A program made the position numbers and the translations under genes. Shown piece by piece: positions 1-5,457 of a DNA stretch of 6,068 nucleotides; positions within the stretch are counted from its first letter, which is position 1, and the number at the start of each line of letters is the position of its first letter. Below the pieces are notes generated by a model. That model did not search any database and had not been told where the DNA came from. It worked only from the letters and a program-made list of their open reading frames with translations. This stretch comes from JAEUIZ01 sp046155605 (lineage in GTDB: Bacteria > Planctomycetota > Phycisphaerae > Phycisphaerales > UBA1924): positions 1-6,068 of the forward strand of contig JBJXFQ010000079.1 in assembly GCA_046155605.1 (NCBI GenBank), given 5' to 3'.

Positions 1-735
1 GGCACTGTCCACAAACCCGTTCCCCGTCAGGTCGCCCATCGGGTTGTAGGTCGCGATCCAGTTCACAAGGATGGTCCGGTCGGCGGGCGAGATCACGCCA
101 TCCCCGTCGCAGTCGCGGATGCAGTCGCCGCAGAACGAGTCGATGGCGGCGAGGAAAGGCTCATGGCGTACGGGCCAAGGCCTTGAGTAGCAACCATTCT
201 CTGGAGGGCCAGGACCATCTTCGCAGATCCTGCTCACAACGCCCGCGATGACTTCAACCGCGCTCGCGCTTTCCGCCGAAGTACGCACGACGACGCCGCC
301 CCCACTATTGCCACCCGACACATAGCCATTGTGTGTGAACTGAAGCCCAGGCCCCACAACTGCTACGGTGCCCGGGCTGTCTTTCTGGGCACCGTTGCCC
401 GTGCCGGTACCGCCGATGGCACCGCCGTACCCGACAGTGCGAAGTGGATACGAAAGGGCCACTGTAAACGCACGACCGATGCGACGAAGTTCGCCTTGCC
501 GCTGGAATGCCGTCAGGCCAGCGCTGCGTGCGGTGCGAACGACAGCCCAGTCGCCGTCGCCAACCGTCGGCGCTGGCTGGACAGCCGACATCACATACTG
601 ATCGTGAGGCGCAGGGTGAACATAGAACCCGTCGGATGTCGATGCCGGAACATTGAATTGAACGATATCCCCCACGTCGGAATTGCAATGCCGAGCCGTG
701 ACGAGGCACCCCGACGTGCTCCACATTGCCGCGGA
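1..735 (-). CDS. C-terminal fragment of the protease: S1 catalytic domain and dockerin-like repeats (partial)
   Basis: A stop-free frame of 245 codons follows the TGA directly, in the same frame as the upstream piece. It starts SAAMWSTSGCLVTARHC and carries a full His-Asp-Ser triad (codons at 688-690, 550-552 and 304-306), so this is an S1-family peptidase domain. The tail holds an EF-hand-like loop DCDGDGVISPAD at 79-114, with Asp at loop positions 1, 3, 5 and 12, and a second loop DLTGNGFVDSA cut by the window edge. That is the dockerin type I pattern. The first available start, ATG at 724-726, has no Shine-Dalgarno sequence and would give a protein without a signal peptide, so independent translation to a working secreted enzyme is unlikely. 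The serine motif GNSGG, rather than GDSGG, resembles V8-like proteases as well as trypsins, so I do not predict substrate specificity. Confidence 0.75.
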
Positions 736-738
736 TCA
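736..738 (-). other. In-frame TGA interrupting the protease gene
   Basis: The minus-strand codons read GAT CGA AAT GAT ATA TGA TCC GCG GCA ATG TGG, with homologous protein on both sides. Single changes from sense codons such as GGA, CGA, TGC or TGG would create it. The base after TGA is T, which in studied bacteria does not favour readthrough. It is the only in-frame stop I found from 1245 to 1. Confidence 0.85.
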
Positions 739-1245
739 TATATCATTTCGATCAATGATCCGCGCGGCCCATTTGACGTTCGACATCGGAGGCTGCGGAG
801 TGCAAAGATGGCAGGATTCTAAGCTGCGCGGTGCCGCCGGACATGCCTCGATGATCGCTACATAGTTTTCAGCGGTGTGAGGAGCACAGACCAACTCGAG
901 CAGAAGTTGATGCGATGTCGCAACGTTGAAATACGCTGACGAATATCGCCACTCGCCGATCTCGGCACTGTTGATGATTTGGACCGCCCCGTCGTCCGGC
1001 GAGGTGATGCGCAGGAACGATCCGTCCGGGAGCACTTCTCCGCTCTTGAAATAGAGCCGAGCGGCGCGCCATGCCGAGTTCACGGTGAGCACATGCGATG
1101 CGAGCACGGCGGGCGTCGAGCCAGTGTTGGCAACCGGCCCGAGTTCAATGGCTGGAGAAAGAGGCGTGCATGTCGGCTGTGCATTCACTGTCAATACAGT
1201 CGAAACAGCTACGGCAACACACAAGGTGATGCGAAGCATCTTCAT
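736..1245 (-). CDS. N-terminal fragment of the protease: signal peptide plus beta-sandwich-like domain
   Basis: This is the 169-residue product expected if the TGA at 736-738 terminates translation. It begins with a Sec-type signal peptide (MKML, then a hydrophobic core at residues 6-20, cleavage near A22/Q23). The stretch at about 58-110 (RLYFKSGEVLPDGSFLRITS, then DGAVQIINSAEIGEW and SAYFN) matches the beta-rich domain I know from the N-termini of bacterial secreted trypsin-like proteases, where it precedes the catalytic domain. Cysteines at 145 and 148 lie in the linker toward the catalytic domain. The last residues (WAARIIDRNDI) look like the start of the protease core, cut just before the catalytic His. 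On its own it has no catalytic residues. It could be exported as a non-catalytic protein, but I see no sign that this is its evolved form. Confidence 0.7.
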   Translation of the reverse strand: MKMLRITLCVAVAVSTVLTVNAQPTCTPLSPAIELGPVANTGSTPAVLASHVLTVNSAWRAARLYFKSGEVLPDGSFLRITSPDDGAVQIINSAEIGEWRYSSAYFNVATSHQLLLELVCAPHTAENYVAIIEACPAAPRSLESCHLCTPQPPMSNVKWAARIIDRNDI

Positions 1246-1259
1246 TGCTGGTTTCCTTT
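1246..1259 (-). promoter_or_regulatory. Operon junction with ribosome binding site of the protease gene
   Basis: Only 14 bases separate the TAG of the PEP-CTERM-like gene from the protease ATG. They contain AAAGGA at 1254-1259, directly after the stop codon and 8 bases from the ATG. This is the main evidence for an operon and possible translational coupling. Confidence 0.7.
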
Positions 1260-1973
1260 CTAGTGACTATACCGACGCCGACGACGCGAGAAACACAGAG
1301 CCGCAAGAGCAAATCCAGCGCTGGGCGCTGGAACTACGACAAAGCCGCCGGACGGCTGGTTATGAGACCACAAATCGGCATTATAACGAGGTGTGCCAGG
1401 CGGAATAATATCAAGATATGCGCTGGGCCATTCAATCATACCTCCGCCGACGAGCGCAAAATTCTCGAAATGGAACAGCACGTTCCGATGCGCGTAATTG
1501 ATAGGTCGCCACCTTGCCCAGAAAAACCATGTGTCGTTCGCGGGGTTTGGCGTTTCCCCCGGAAACACAAACTGGCCGAAGCCCCACCCCCGAAGGCTGT
1601 TGTCGGGCTCGATGGAACCACCGATCCCCAGGTTGAATCCCGAGCGATAACCGATATTCAGCCATTGGCCGGTGTTCAGGTTCAGATCAGAGACCATCTC
1701 TCCGTACACCAAGGCGATACCCGCAACAATGCCCGGCTGACCCGTACCGCCGAGTGTGTCCCAAACCGCCGTGCCTCCAACGCCGGGTCTGAAACTGACA
1801 TTGAAGAAAATCTGCGCGTCCTCACCGGGCTCGATGATGCCGTTGGCGTTCGTCGGCCCCGTGCCGGCGACGTCCTTGACCTCCCAGGAGTATTCAAATG
1901 CCTCCTGCGCGCGGCAGGCGGCGCTCGGCAAGGCCAGCACACACAATGCCACGATGCTCGTCGCTCGTCGCAT
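1260..1973 (-). CDS. Secreted PEP-CTERM-like protein of unknown function
   Basis: A 237-residue exported protein. An N-terminal signal peptide (MRRATSIVALCVLALPSAAC...) is probably cut after CRA. The C-terminus is a short sorting tail: VPAPS at 214-218, a hydrophobic run of about 11 residues, then five arginines at 230-234. In the known PEP-CTERM system such a tail is recognised by an exosortase, which cleaves it and moves the protein to the surface; the short form with PAP instead of PEP is usual in planctomycetes. The mature part is rich in Gly and aromatic residues and has a motif NGIIEPGEDA near 44-53, which I have seen at the start of beta-sandwich domains in planctomycetal surface proteins. 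I cannot give it a function. The ATG at 1971-1973 has GGAG 7 bases upstream. The TAG stop overlaps the protease gene's ribosome-binding region, suggesting co-transcription. No exosortase gene is in the window. Confidence 0.8.
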   Translation of the reverse strand: MRRATSIVALCVLALPSAACRAQEAFEYSWEVKDVAGTGPTNANGIIEPGEDAQIFFNVSFRPGVGGTAVWDTLGGTGQPGIVAGIALVYGEMVSDLNLNTGQWLNIGYRSGFNLGIGGSIEPDNSLRGWGFGQFVFPGETPNPANDTWFFWARWRPINYAHRNVLFHFENFALVGGGMIEWPSAYLDIIPPGTPRYNADLWSHNQPSGGFVVVPAPSAGFALAALCFSRRRRRYSH

Positions 1974-2054
1974 GGGCAGTCTCCATTTCCCGCCGTCTCG
2001 CCTAAGGTGTCTTACTCCAACCTACCCCAGGTCTGAGAAAAAGCAAGGCTCGGC

Positions 2055-2068
2055 ACGAGATTTCTCGT
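2055..2068. promoter_or_regulatory. Hyphenated palindrome ACGAGA-TT-TCTCGT, possible operator
   Basis: Two perfect 6-base arms flank TT, 82 bases upstream of the PEP-CTERM-like start codon in the divergent region. The symmetry and size would fit a dimeric regulator site. A single copy and no known matching regulator keep this tentative; it could be chance. Confidence 0.25.
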
Positions 2069-2348
2069 CGCGACCCGAAGGGACATCCACTCCCCGCCAT
2101 CCGGGTGCCGTGAAGAAGAGCCTGTGGAAAAATCCCTGAATAATCGGTAGAAACGGCGCAGACCGGCGCTCGGACGCCGTATTTCCTGCGAACATCCGGC
2201 CATTCCGCTGGGCATCACGCTGATCATGGGGTATTCTGACGATGGTGCTGGTGGGCGGCTCTCGGCCGCGGACATCCGTGTCCTTGTGGGAAGACTCGGG
2301 GCCGTCGTGGTGGGCGGCTAGGTCCGGACGAGCGTCGTCGCCGGTGGT

Positions 2349-2353
2349 GGGAG
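2349..2353 (+). promoter_or_regulatory. Ribosome binding site that fixes the GTG start of the 3D-domain gene
   Basis: GGGAG lies 7 bases before the GTG at 2361. An in-frame TAG at 2319-2321 and the absence of any other ATG, GTG or TTG between it and 2361 make this the first possible start. Confidence 0.7.
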
Positions 2354-2360
2354 CCACTCC

Positions 2361-3101
2361 GTGGCCATATTTCAAGATGCAGTCAAAGGCGTGTGGGATC
2401 GGTGCCAACGCACCCAGTCTGGTCGTCTCGCGCTCGCAGCGGGGGCAGCCATCGTCGCGGCCGGCTCGGCGATCGCGGCCAAAGAACTCCAGTCATACGC
2501 TCGCCCGCTCGCGATGGTCGATGTCCAGCGCGCGAATGACCCGCTTGCGCCGAACATCGAGCGCGTCGCTTGGGCAGAATCAGAGATCACGATCGGAGAC
2601 GCCGATGACTCCGTCGGCGAAGTGACTTCGGCGACGGACGGCGCGGCCGTCGACGACGCGCCGACGACCAATGTTGAAGCCGACCAATCGCTCGCGGCAG
2701 CGATGAACGACACGAGCATTCGCTGGTTTGATGGCCGTCCCATCCGCCCCGCGCGAACCATGTCGATGGTGGTGACGGCCTATTCGCCCGATTGGCGCTC
2801 CTGCGGCGATTCGGACGATGGGCTGACCGCGACACTTCACCCGGTCTCGACCAACGGGCATCGCCTGGTCGCGGCGGACACTCGGCTGCTCCCCTTCGGG
2901 TCGATGCTGACAATTCCGGGCTATGACAACGGGCAGGTCGTGCCGGTGCTGGATGTCGGTGGCGCGATCAAGGGCCATCGGCTCGACCTGCTCTTTCCCA
3001 CGCACGAAGAGGCTCGCCAGTGGGGGCGCAAGCGGATGACGGTGACGGTGTGGGAGTATGCCGACGGCAAACCCGCGCCGAGCGCGAGGAAGAGCCGGTA
3101 G
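2361..3101 (+). CDS. Membrane-anchored 3D-domain protein, probable cell-wall-active enzyme
   Basis: A 246-residue protein with a GTG start. Residues 22-40 (Ala-rich, ending before KELQ) form one transmembrane helix or an uncleaved signal anchor, so the rest is probably periplasmic. Residues 50-130 are an acidic, low-complexity linker rich in Asp, Ala and Thr. Residues 135-232 form a 3D domain: VVTAYSP at 137-143, CGDSDDGLTA at 148-157, LVAADTRLLPFGS at 169-181, VLDVGGAIKGHRLDLLF at 196-212. The three conserved aspartates that name the family are D173, D198 and D209. The family is a double-psi beta-barrel related to the catalytic domain of MltA lytic transglycosylases and is found in cell-wall and resuscitation proteins, so peptidoglycan cleavage is plausible but inferred. 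No LysM or other wall-binding domain is visible. It converges with the DinB-like gene, with 12 bases between stops. Confidence 0.85.
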   Translation: MAIFQDAVKGVWDRCQRTQSGRLALAAGAAIVAAGSAIAAKELQSYARPLAMVDVQRANDPLAPNIERVAWAESEITIGDADDSVGEVTSATDGAAVDDAPTTNVEADQSLAAAMNDTSIRWFDGRPIRPARTMSMVVTAYSPDWRSCGDSDDGLTATLHPVSTNGHRLVAADTRLLPFGSMLTIPGYDNGQVVPVLDVGGAIKGHRLDLLFPTHEEARQWGRKRMTVTVWEYADGKPAPSARKSR

Positions 3102-3113
3102 CCGTGCCGCGAC

Positions 3114-3605
3114 TTATCCCATCACGGGCTTGAGGCCAAGTGCCTTGCGGAGCGTAGCGACCTGGCCCATGTGCCAGCCCTCGTGCCAGGCGATCTTGAA
3201 CATGAGGTCGATCGGGTCGGTGGCGAAGCCGCCGGTTTTTTCCTTGAGATCGCCCTGCAGCGCGGACTCGGGGGCCGACTCGAACCACTTCATCACCGCG
3301 GCGTGGGTCTCGGCCCAGACCTGTCGCAGTTCGGCGGGCGCGGGGTACTTCTTCGCGTCGCGATCGGGCTTCGAACCCTGCCCAAAGAGCGTGCCATACG
3401 ACTCCGGAACCTTGACGCCCGGGATGCCCAGCACGCCAGCGATCCACCCGTCGGTGCTGGCCAGGTGGCCCAGTGCCCACGTCGGGTGGTTGTCGGCGGC
3501 GTGATTCTGGGTGGTGAACTTCTCGTCGGGGAAGTCCTTGACGATTCCCTCGCTGATCGAGCGGACGAACTTCAACAGGGCGATGGCGTGTTCGCGGGCG
3601 TTCAT
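3114..3605 (-). CDS. DinB-like four-helix protein, putative metal-dependent enzyme
   Basis: A 163-residue cytoplasmic protein without signal peptide. It fits the DinB superfamily, four-helix bundles that often bind a divalent metal through three histidines. Candidates are H47 in TWALGHLAS and the HxxxH pair H141 and H145 in AWHEGWHMGQV, followed by the typical ending TLRKALGLKP. Members include thiol-dependent transferases as well as many proteins of unknown role, so no reaction can be assigned. The start at 3603-3605 (MNAREHAIALLKF) is preferred over longer in-frame starts up to 3770. It has GGGAG 6 bases upstream, and the 55 extra upstream residues are Pro/Arg/His-rich and unlike the family. 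It is divergent from the FG-GAP gene and convergent with the 3D-domain gene, so it appears to be transcribed alone. Confidence 0.85.
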   Translation of the reverse strand: MNAREHAIALLKFVRSISEGIVKDFPDEKFTTQNHAADNHPTWALGHLASTDGWIAGVLGIPGVKVPESYGTLFGQGSKPDRDAKKYPAPAELRQVWAETHAAVMKWFESAPESALQGDLKEKTGGFATDPIDLMFKIAWHEGWHMGQVATLRKALGLKPVMG

Positions 3606-3804
3606 ACGGTGCTCCCAGGGCTTCTCGGATACCGGGCGAGCGTAGGCGTGGTGCCCGCCGGCGCGCTCGACGCGAATGGGAAGGCCTGGCCGATTGACCG
3701 GGCGGGGGCTTGACGCGGGGTGTATGGTGGTGGGGGATGCGTGAGCGCCGGCGTTATCGGCCACGCTCATTCCGCTTCCGGGCCGAATCGCTCTGGAGAA
3801 CTCG
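3606..3804. promoter_or_regulatory. Divergent promoter region with a G-rich stretch and TTGAC repeats
   Basis: These 199 bases lie between the divergent DinB-like and FG-GAP genes. TTGAC occurs at 3694-3698 and 3710-3714, 16 bases apart, on the FG-GAP strand. Either could be a -35 element, but no -10 sits at the usual distance; TATGGT at 3723-3728 is 7 bases from the nearer one and 23-24 from the other. G-runs occur at 3700-3702, 3704-3708, 3717-3720 and 3732-3736. GGAG at 3795-3798 is the ribosome-binding site of the FG-GAP gene. Confidence 0.4.
3612..3616 (-). promoter_or_regulatory. Ribosome binding site that decides the DinB-like start
   Basis: On the minus strand GGGAG stands 6 bases before the ATG at 3603-3605. 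This supports the 163-residue form rather than a 218-residue form starting at 3770. Confidence 0.65.
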
Positions 3805-5238
3805 ATGCGTCATTGGACGACCTCAGTCGGGACCGTGTGTGTGGTCGCGTGCGTTCTCGTGCCTCGGGGGGCGGCGAAGGGGCAGTGCGTGCCGCTCGAG
3901 TTGCGCGCCGGCGACACCGTTCGCGACAATGAGTTCTTCGGCTCGTCGGTTTCGATGAGCGGGGACGTTCTGCTCGTCGGCGCACGGGCCGCGGCCTCGA
4001 CGCCGGGCGTCTTCGGGGGCGCGGCGCACCTCTATCGCCGAGCGGGCACCGCATGGAACCTCGAGAAGCGGATCAAGGGCAACGACACCGTGGGGGGTGA
4101 TGAGTTCGGCATCTCCGTCTGCGTCCGGGGTGATGTGGCCATCGTCGGCGCGTATCTCGACGACGACGACGGCAGCGGTTCGGGCTCGGCCTACATCTTC
4201 CGACGCAATGGCACCGACTGGGTGCAGGAAGCCAAGTTGACAGCATCTGATGCCGCGCCGGGCGATCGCTTCGGCACGTCGGTAGCGATCGATGGCGACA
4301 CGGCAATCGTCGGCGCGCCCTTCACTTTCATTGTTGGGTTCCAGACGGGCACGGCGTATGTGTTCCGGCGGCAGGGCGGTGCCTGGAGCGAAACGGCGAA
4401 ACTCAACGCACCGGTGCAGCAGGCTGGCGCGTTCTTCGGCGGCTTCGTCGCGCTCGACGGCGACGTGGCTGTCTTCTCCGCGATCGCCGAGGACTCACCG
4501 AACCTCACGGACCTTGGCTCGGTCTATGTGCATCGACGCAGCGGCGAGACGTGGCCCATGGAGAAGCGGATCGTGCCCGCCGACGGTGTCGCCGGCCAGG
4601 CCTTCGGCTCGGCTGTCTCGCTGCGAGGCGGCGCGCTACTCGTCGGGTCGTACCTTGACGCGGGTCCGGGCGGACTCGGCCAGGGCTCGGCCTATGTCTT
4701 CCGCAACGCGGGGACGATGTGGAACCAGGAGGCCAAGATTCGGGCCTCGGACGGCGCGGCCGACGACCTCTACGGCTCGGCGCTGGCGATTTCGGGCGAT
4801 GCTGCCATCGTCGGCGCGTATCAGCGCGACGCGGGCGCGACCGACGCCGGCATGGCGTATCTGCATCGGCGTCGTCCCAACGGGCTGTGGTATGAATCGG
4901 GCCGCGTCTCGCTGGCGATGCCGGGGATGCTCGACTATTTCGCGTCGGCGGTGGCGATCGACGGTGCGTATGCCGCGGGAGGCTGTCTCAACCGCGAAGG
5001 CCCGACGATGAACGCGGGAGCCGCGTATGTGATCCCGCTGGCCGCGTGCGCCTGCGAGGCGAACTGCGATGCGAGCACGGGCGTGCCGGTGCTGAACGTG
5101 GCGGATTTCATCTGCTACCTCAATCGATTCGCCGCCGGGGACGCATACGCCAACTGCGACGGCAGCACGACGCCGCCCACGCTCAACGTGGCGGATTTCA
5201 TCTGCTATCAGAACAAGTTCGCGGCGGGATGTCCGTAG
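3805..5238 (+). CDS. Secreted seven-bladed FG-GAP beta-propeller with GC-type repeat tail
   Basis: A 477-residue exported protein. The signal peptide spans about residues 1-26 (MRHWTTSVGTVCVVACVLV..., cut near AKG/Q). Seven FG-GAP-type repeats follow with their FG or equivalent pair at residues 45, 101, 156, 211, 267, 323 and 379, a steady 55-56-residue period. Typical units read DxFGxSVxxxGDxAIVGAxxxD, then GSAYxFRRxGxxW. Seven units predict a closed beta-propeller, a fold used in binding ligands, other proteins or calcium; no ligand can be named. The last blade is degenerate (FA instead of FG, the GD motif lost). The tail is two 30-residue repeats (420-449 and 450-477), NCDxSTxxPxLNVADFICYxNxFAAG, ending GCP. 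I take this as a dockerin-like domain common in Phycisphaerae. The ATG has GGAG 6 bases upstream. The partner gene at the right edge carries a homologous tail and converges on this one. Confidence 0.9.
   Translation: MRHWTTSVGTVCVVACVLVPRGAAKGQCVPLELRAGDTVRDNEFFGSSVSMSGDVLLVGARAAASTPGVFGGAAHLYRRAGTAWNLEKRIKGNDTVGGDEFGISVCVRGDVAIVGAYLDDDDGSGSGSAYIFRRNGTDWVQEAKLTASDAAPGDRFGTSVAIDGDTAIVGAPFTFIVGFQTGTAYVFRRQGGAWSETAKLNAPVQQAGAFFGGFVALDGDVAVFSAIAEDSPNLTDLGSVYVHRRSGETWPMEKRIVPADGVAGQAFGSAVSLRGGALLVGSYLDAGPGGLGQGSAYVFRNAGTMWNQEAKIRASDGAADDLYGSALAISGDAAIVGAYQRDAGATDAGMAYLHRRRPNGLWYESGRVSLAMPGMLDYFASAVAIDGAYAAGGCLNREGPTMNAGAAYVIPLAACACEANCDASTGVPVLNVADFICYLNRFAAGDAYANCDGSTTPPTLNVADFICYQNKFAAGCP
5062..5235 (+). 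repeat. Tandem 90-base repeat encoding the GC-type dockerin-like tail of the FG-GAP protein
   Basis: Two in-frame units offset by exactly 90 bases (AACTGCGA at 5062 and 5152). AACGTGGCGGATTTCATCTG is identical at 5095 and 5185. Each unit codes for one Cys-Asp-Gly/Ala-Ser loop and a helix with NVADFICY. The second unit is cut short by the terminal GCP. Confidence 0.85.
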
Positions 5239-5264
5239 CGGCGATGGGCGAAGCGGAATGCAAA

Positions 5265-5296
5265 GACCCCCGGGGCTCGTGTGGACCGCGGGGGTC
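5265..5296. terminator. Inverted repeat, candidate terminator in the convergent gap
   Basis: Arms GACCCCCG (5265-5272) and CGGGGGTC (5289-5296) form an 8-base G+C-rich stem. It lies 26 bases after the FG-GAP stop. On the minus strand the stem is followed by TTTGCATT, a weak U-tract, so it may serve the minus-strand gene at least as well. Confidence 0.45.
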
Positions 5297-5375
5297 GGCG
5301 CGCCTCCACCCGGAGGAGCGTGGGAACGAGCGCCAGGCGTCGTGAGGGTCGATCGCCGAAGCACTCGGGAAAGCA

Positions 5376-5401
5376 CACGGACCCCGATGTCGAGGTCCGT
5401 G
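5376..5401. terminator. Inverted repeat, candidate terminator in the convergent gap
   Basis: Perfect 8-base arms CACGGACC (5376-5383) and GGTCCGTG (5394-5401) flank a 10-base loop. A short T-run (TGCTTTCCC) follows on the minus strand, and a purine-rich GAGAGAGAG tract follows on the plus strand. Confidence 0.45.
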
Positions 5402-5416
5402 GCGGGAGAGAGAGAG

Positions 5417-5447
5417 CACGGGCGTCGCGGAGTACGCGAGGCCCGTG
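5417..5447. terminator. Long inverted repeat just after the minus-strand stop, candidate terminator
   Basis: CACGGGC-G-TCGCG pairs with CGCGA-G-GCCCGTG (12 pairs, one G-G mismatch, loop GAGTA). It lies 10 bases beyond the TAA of the minus-strand gene. A further CACGGG at 5449-5454 can pair with the same GCCCGTG arm, so two mutually exclusive hairpins are possible. A CT-rich tract follows on the minus strand instead of a U-run. Confidence 0.5.
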
Positions 5448-5457
5448 GCACGGGGGG

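Larger units (their letters stand above)
1..1245 (-). pseudogene. Secreted trypsin-like serine protease with dockerin-like tail, split by an in-frame TGA
   Basis: Read through the TGA at 736-738, this is one continuous minus-strand frame of at least 415 codons whose 3' end lies beyond the left edge. In composite numbering it has a signal peptide (residues 1-22, cut expected after VNA), a beta-sandwich-like domain (about 45-135), the TGA at codon 170, and an S1 peptidase domain. Catalytic candidates are His186 in VTARHC, Asp232 in GDWAVVR and Ser314 in GGNSGGG. The His-Asp and Asp-Ser spacings (46 and 82) resemble trypsin (45 and 93). An EF-hand-like dockerin follows at 378-415. The known order in such bacterial secreted proteases (beta domain, CxxC-like linker, then the catalytic His) runs straight across the stop, so I infer one gene with a nonsense mutation. 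A base-calling error or recoding are alternatives. The ATG at 1243-1245 has AAAGGA 8 bases upstream. It is the second gene of an operon with 1260-1973. Confidence 0.8.
1974..2360. other. Divergent non-coding region between the PEP-CTERM-like operon and the 3D-domain gene
   Basis: These 387 bases separate two divergently transcribed genes and should hold both promoters. I see no convincing -35/-10 pair on either strand. Visible structure includes the hyphenated palindrome at 2055-2068. Possible hairpins are ACGGCG/CGCCGT (2153-2158 with 2175-2180) and GGACA/TGTCC (2270-2274 with 2279-2283). TGGTGGGCGGCT occurs as a direct repeat at 2249-2260 and 2308-2319. Reading frames here have no recognisable protein content or ribosome-binding sites; the frame of the 3D gene is closed by a TAG at 2319-2321. 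Confidence 0.6.

Noticed and set aside
703..721. A small hairpin (GAGCAC with GTGC-C-TC, loop GTCGGG) 14 bases after the TGA on the minus strand, raising selenocysteine insertion
   Set aside because: The stem is short and bulged, secreted serine proteases are not known to use selenocysteine, and the position is not catalytic. A nonsense change or error is simpler.
2005..2035. A possible promoter for the PEP-CTERM-like operon (TTGCTT, 16 bases, TAGGTT on the minus strand)
   Set aside because: The -10 match is poor and the reference consensus for this group is not established here, so I do not list it as a feature.
1245..2036. A long plus-strand frame opposite the PEP-CTERM-like gene
   Set aside because: Antisense shadow without signal peptide, motif or ribosome site; the minus-strand protein has clear sorting signals at both ends.
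2124..2132. TGTGGAAAA, one mismatch from a DnaA box
   Set aside because: A single imperfect copy without an A/T-rich unwinding region or other boxes is expected by chance.
2226..2321. A 31-codon plus-strand frame before the 3D-domain gene, in the same frame
   Set aside because: No ribosome-binding site, no recognisable content, and closed by a TAG; probably chance openness in G+C-rich DNA.
2022..2408. A 128-codon minus-strand frame in the divergent region
   Set aside because: No family resemblance, overlaps the start of the 3D-domain gene, no ribosome site seen.
3606..3770. A 55-residue N-terminal extension of the DinB-like protein
   Set aside because: Pro/Arg/His-rich, unlike the family, and the internal ATG at 3603-3605 has a well-spaced GGGAG.
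4636..5451. A 271-codon minus-strand frame opposite the FG-GAP gene
   Set aside because: Arg/Pro/His-rich product typical of an antisense frame over a G+C-rich gene; it overlaps the convergent hairpins.
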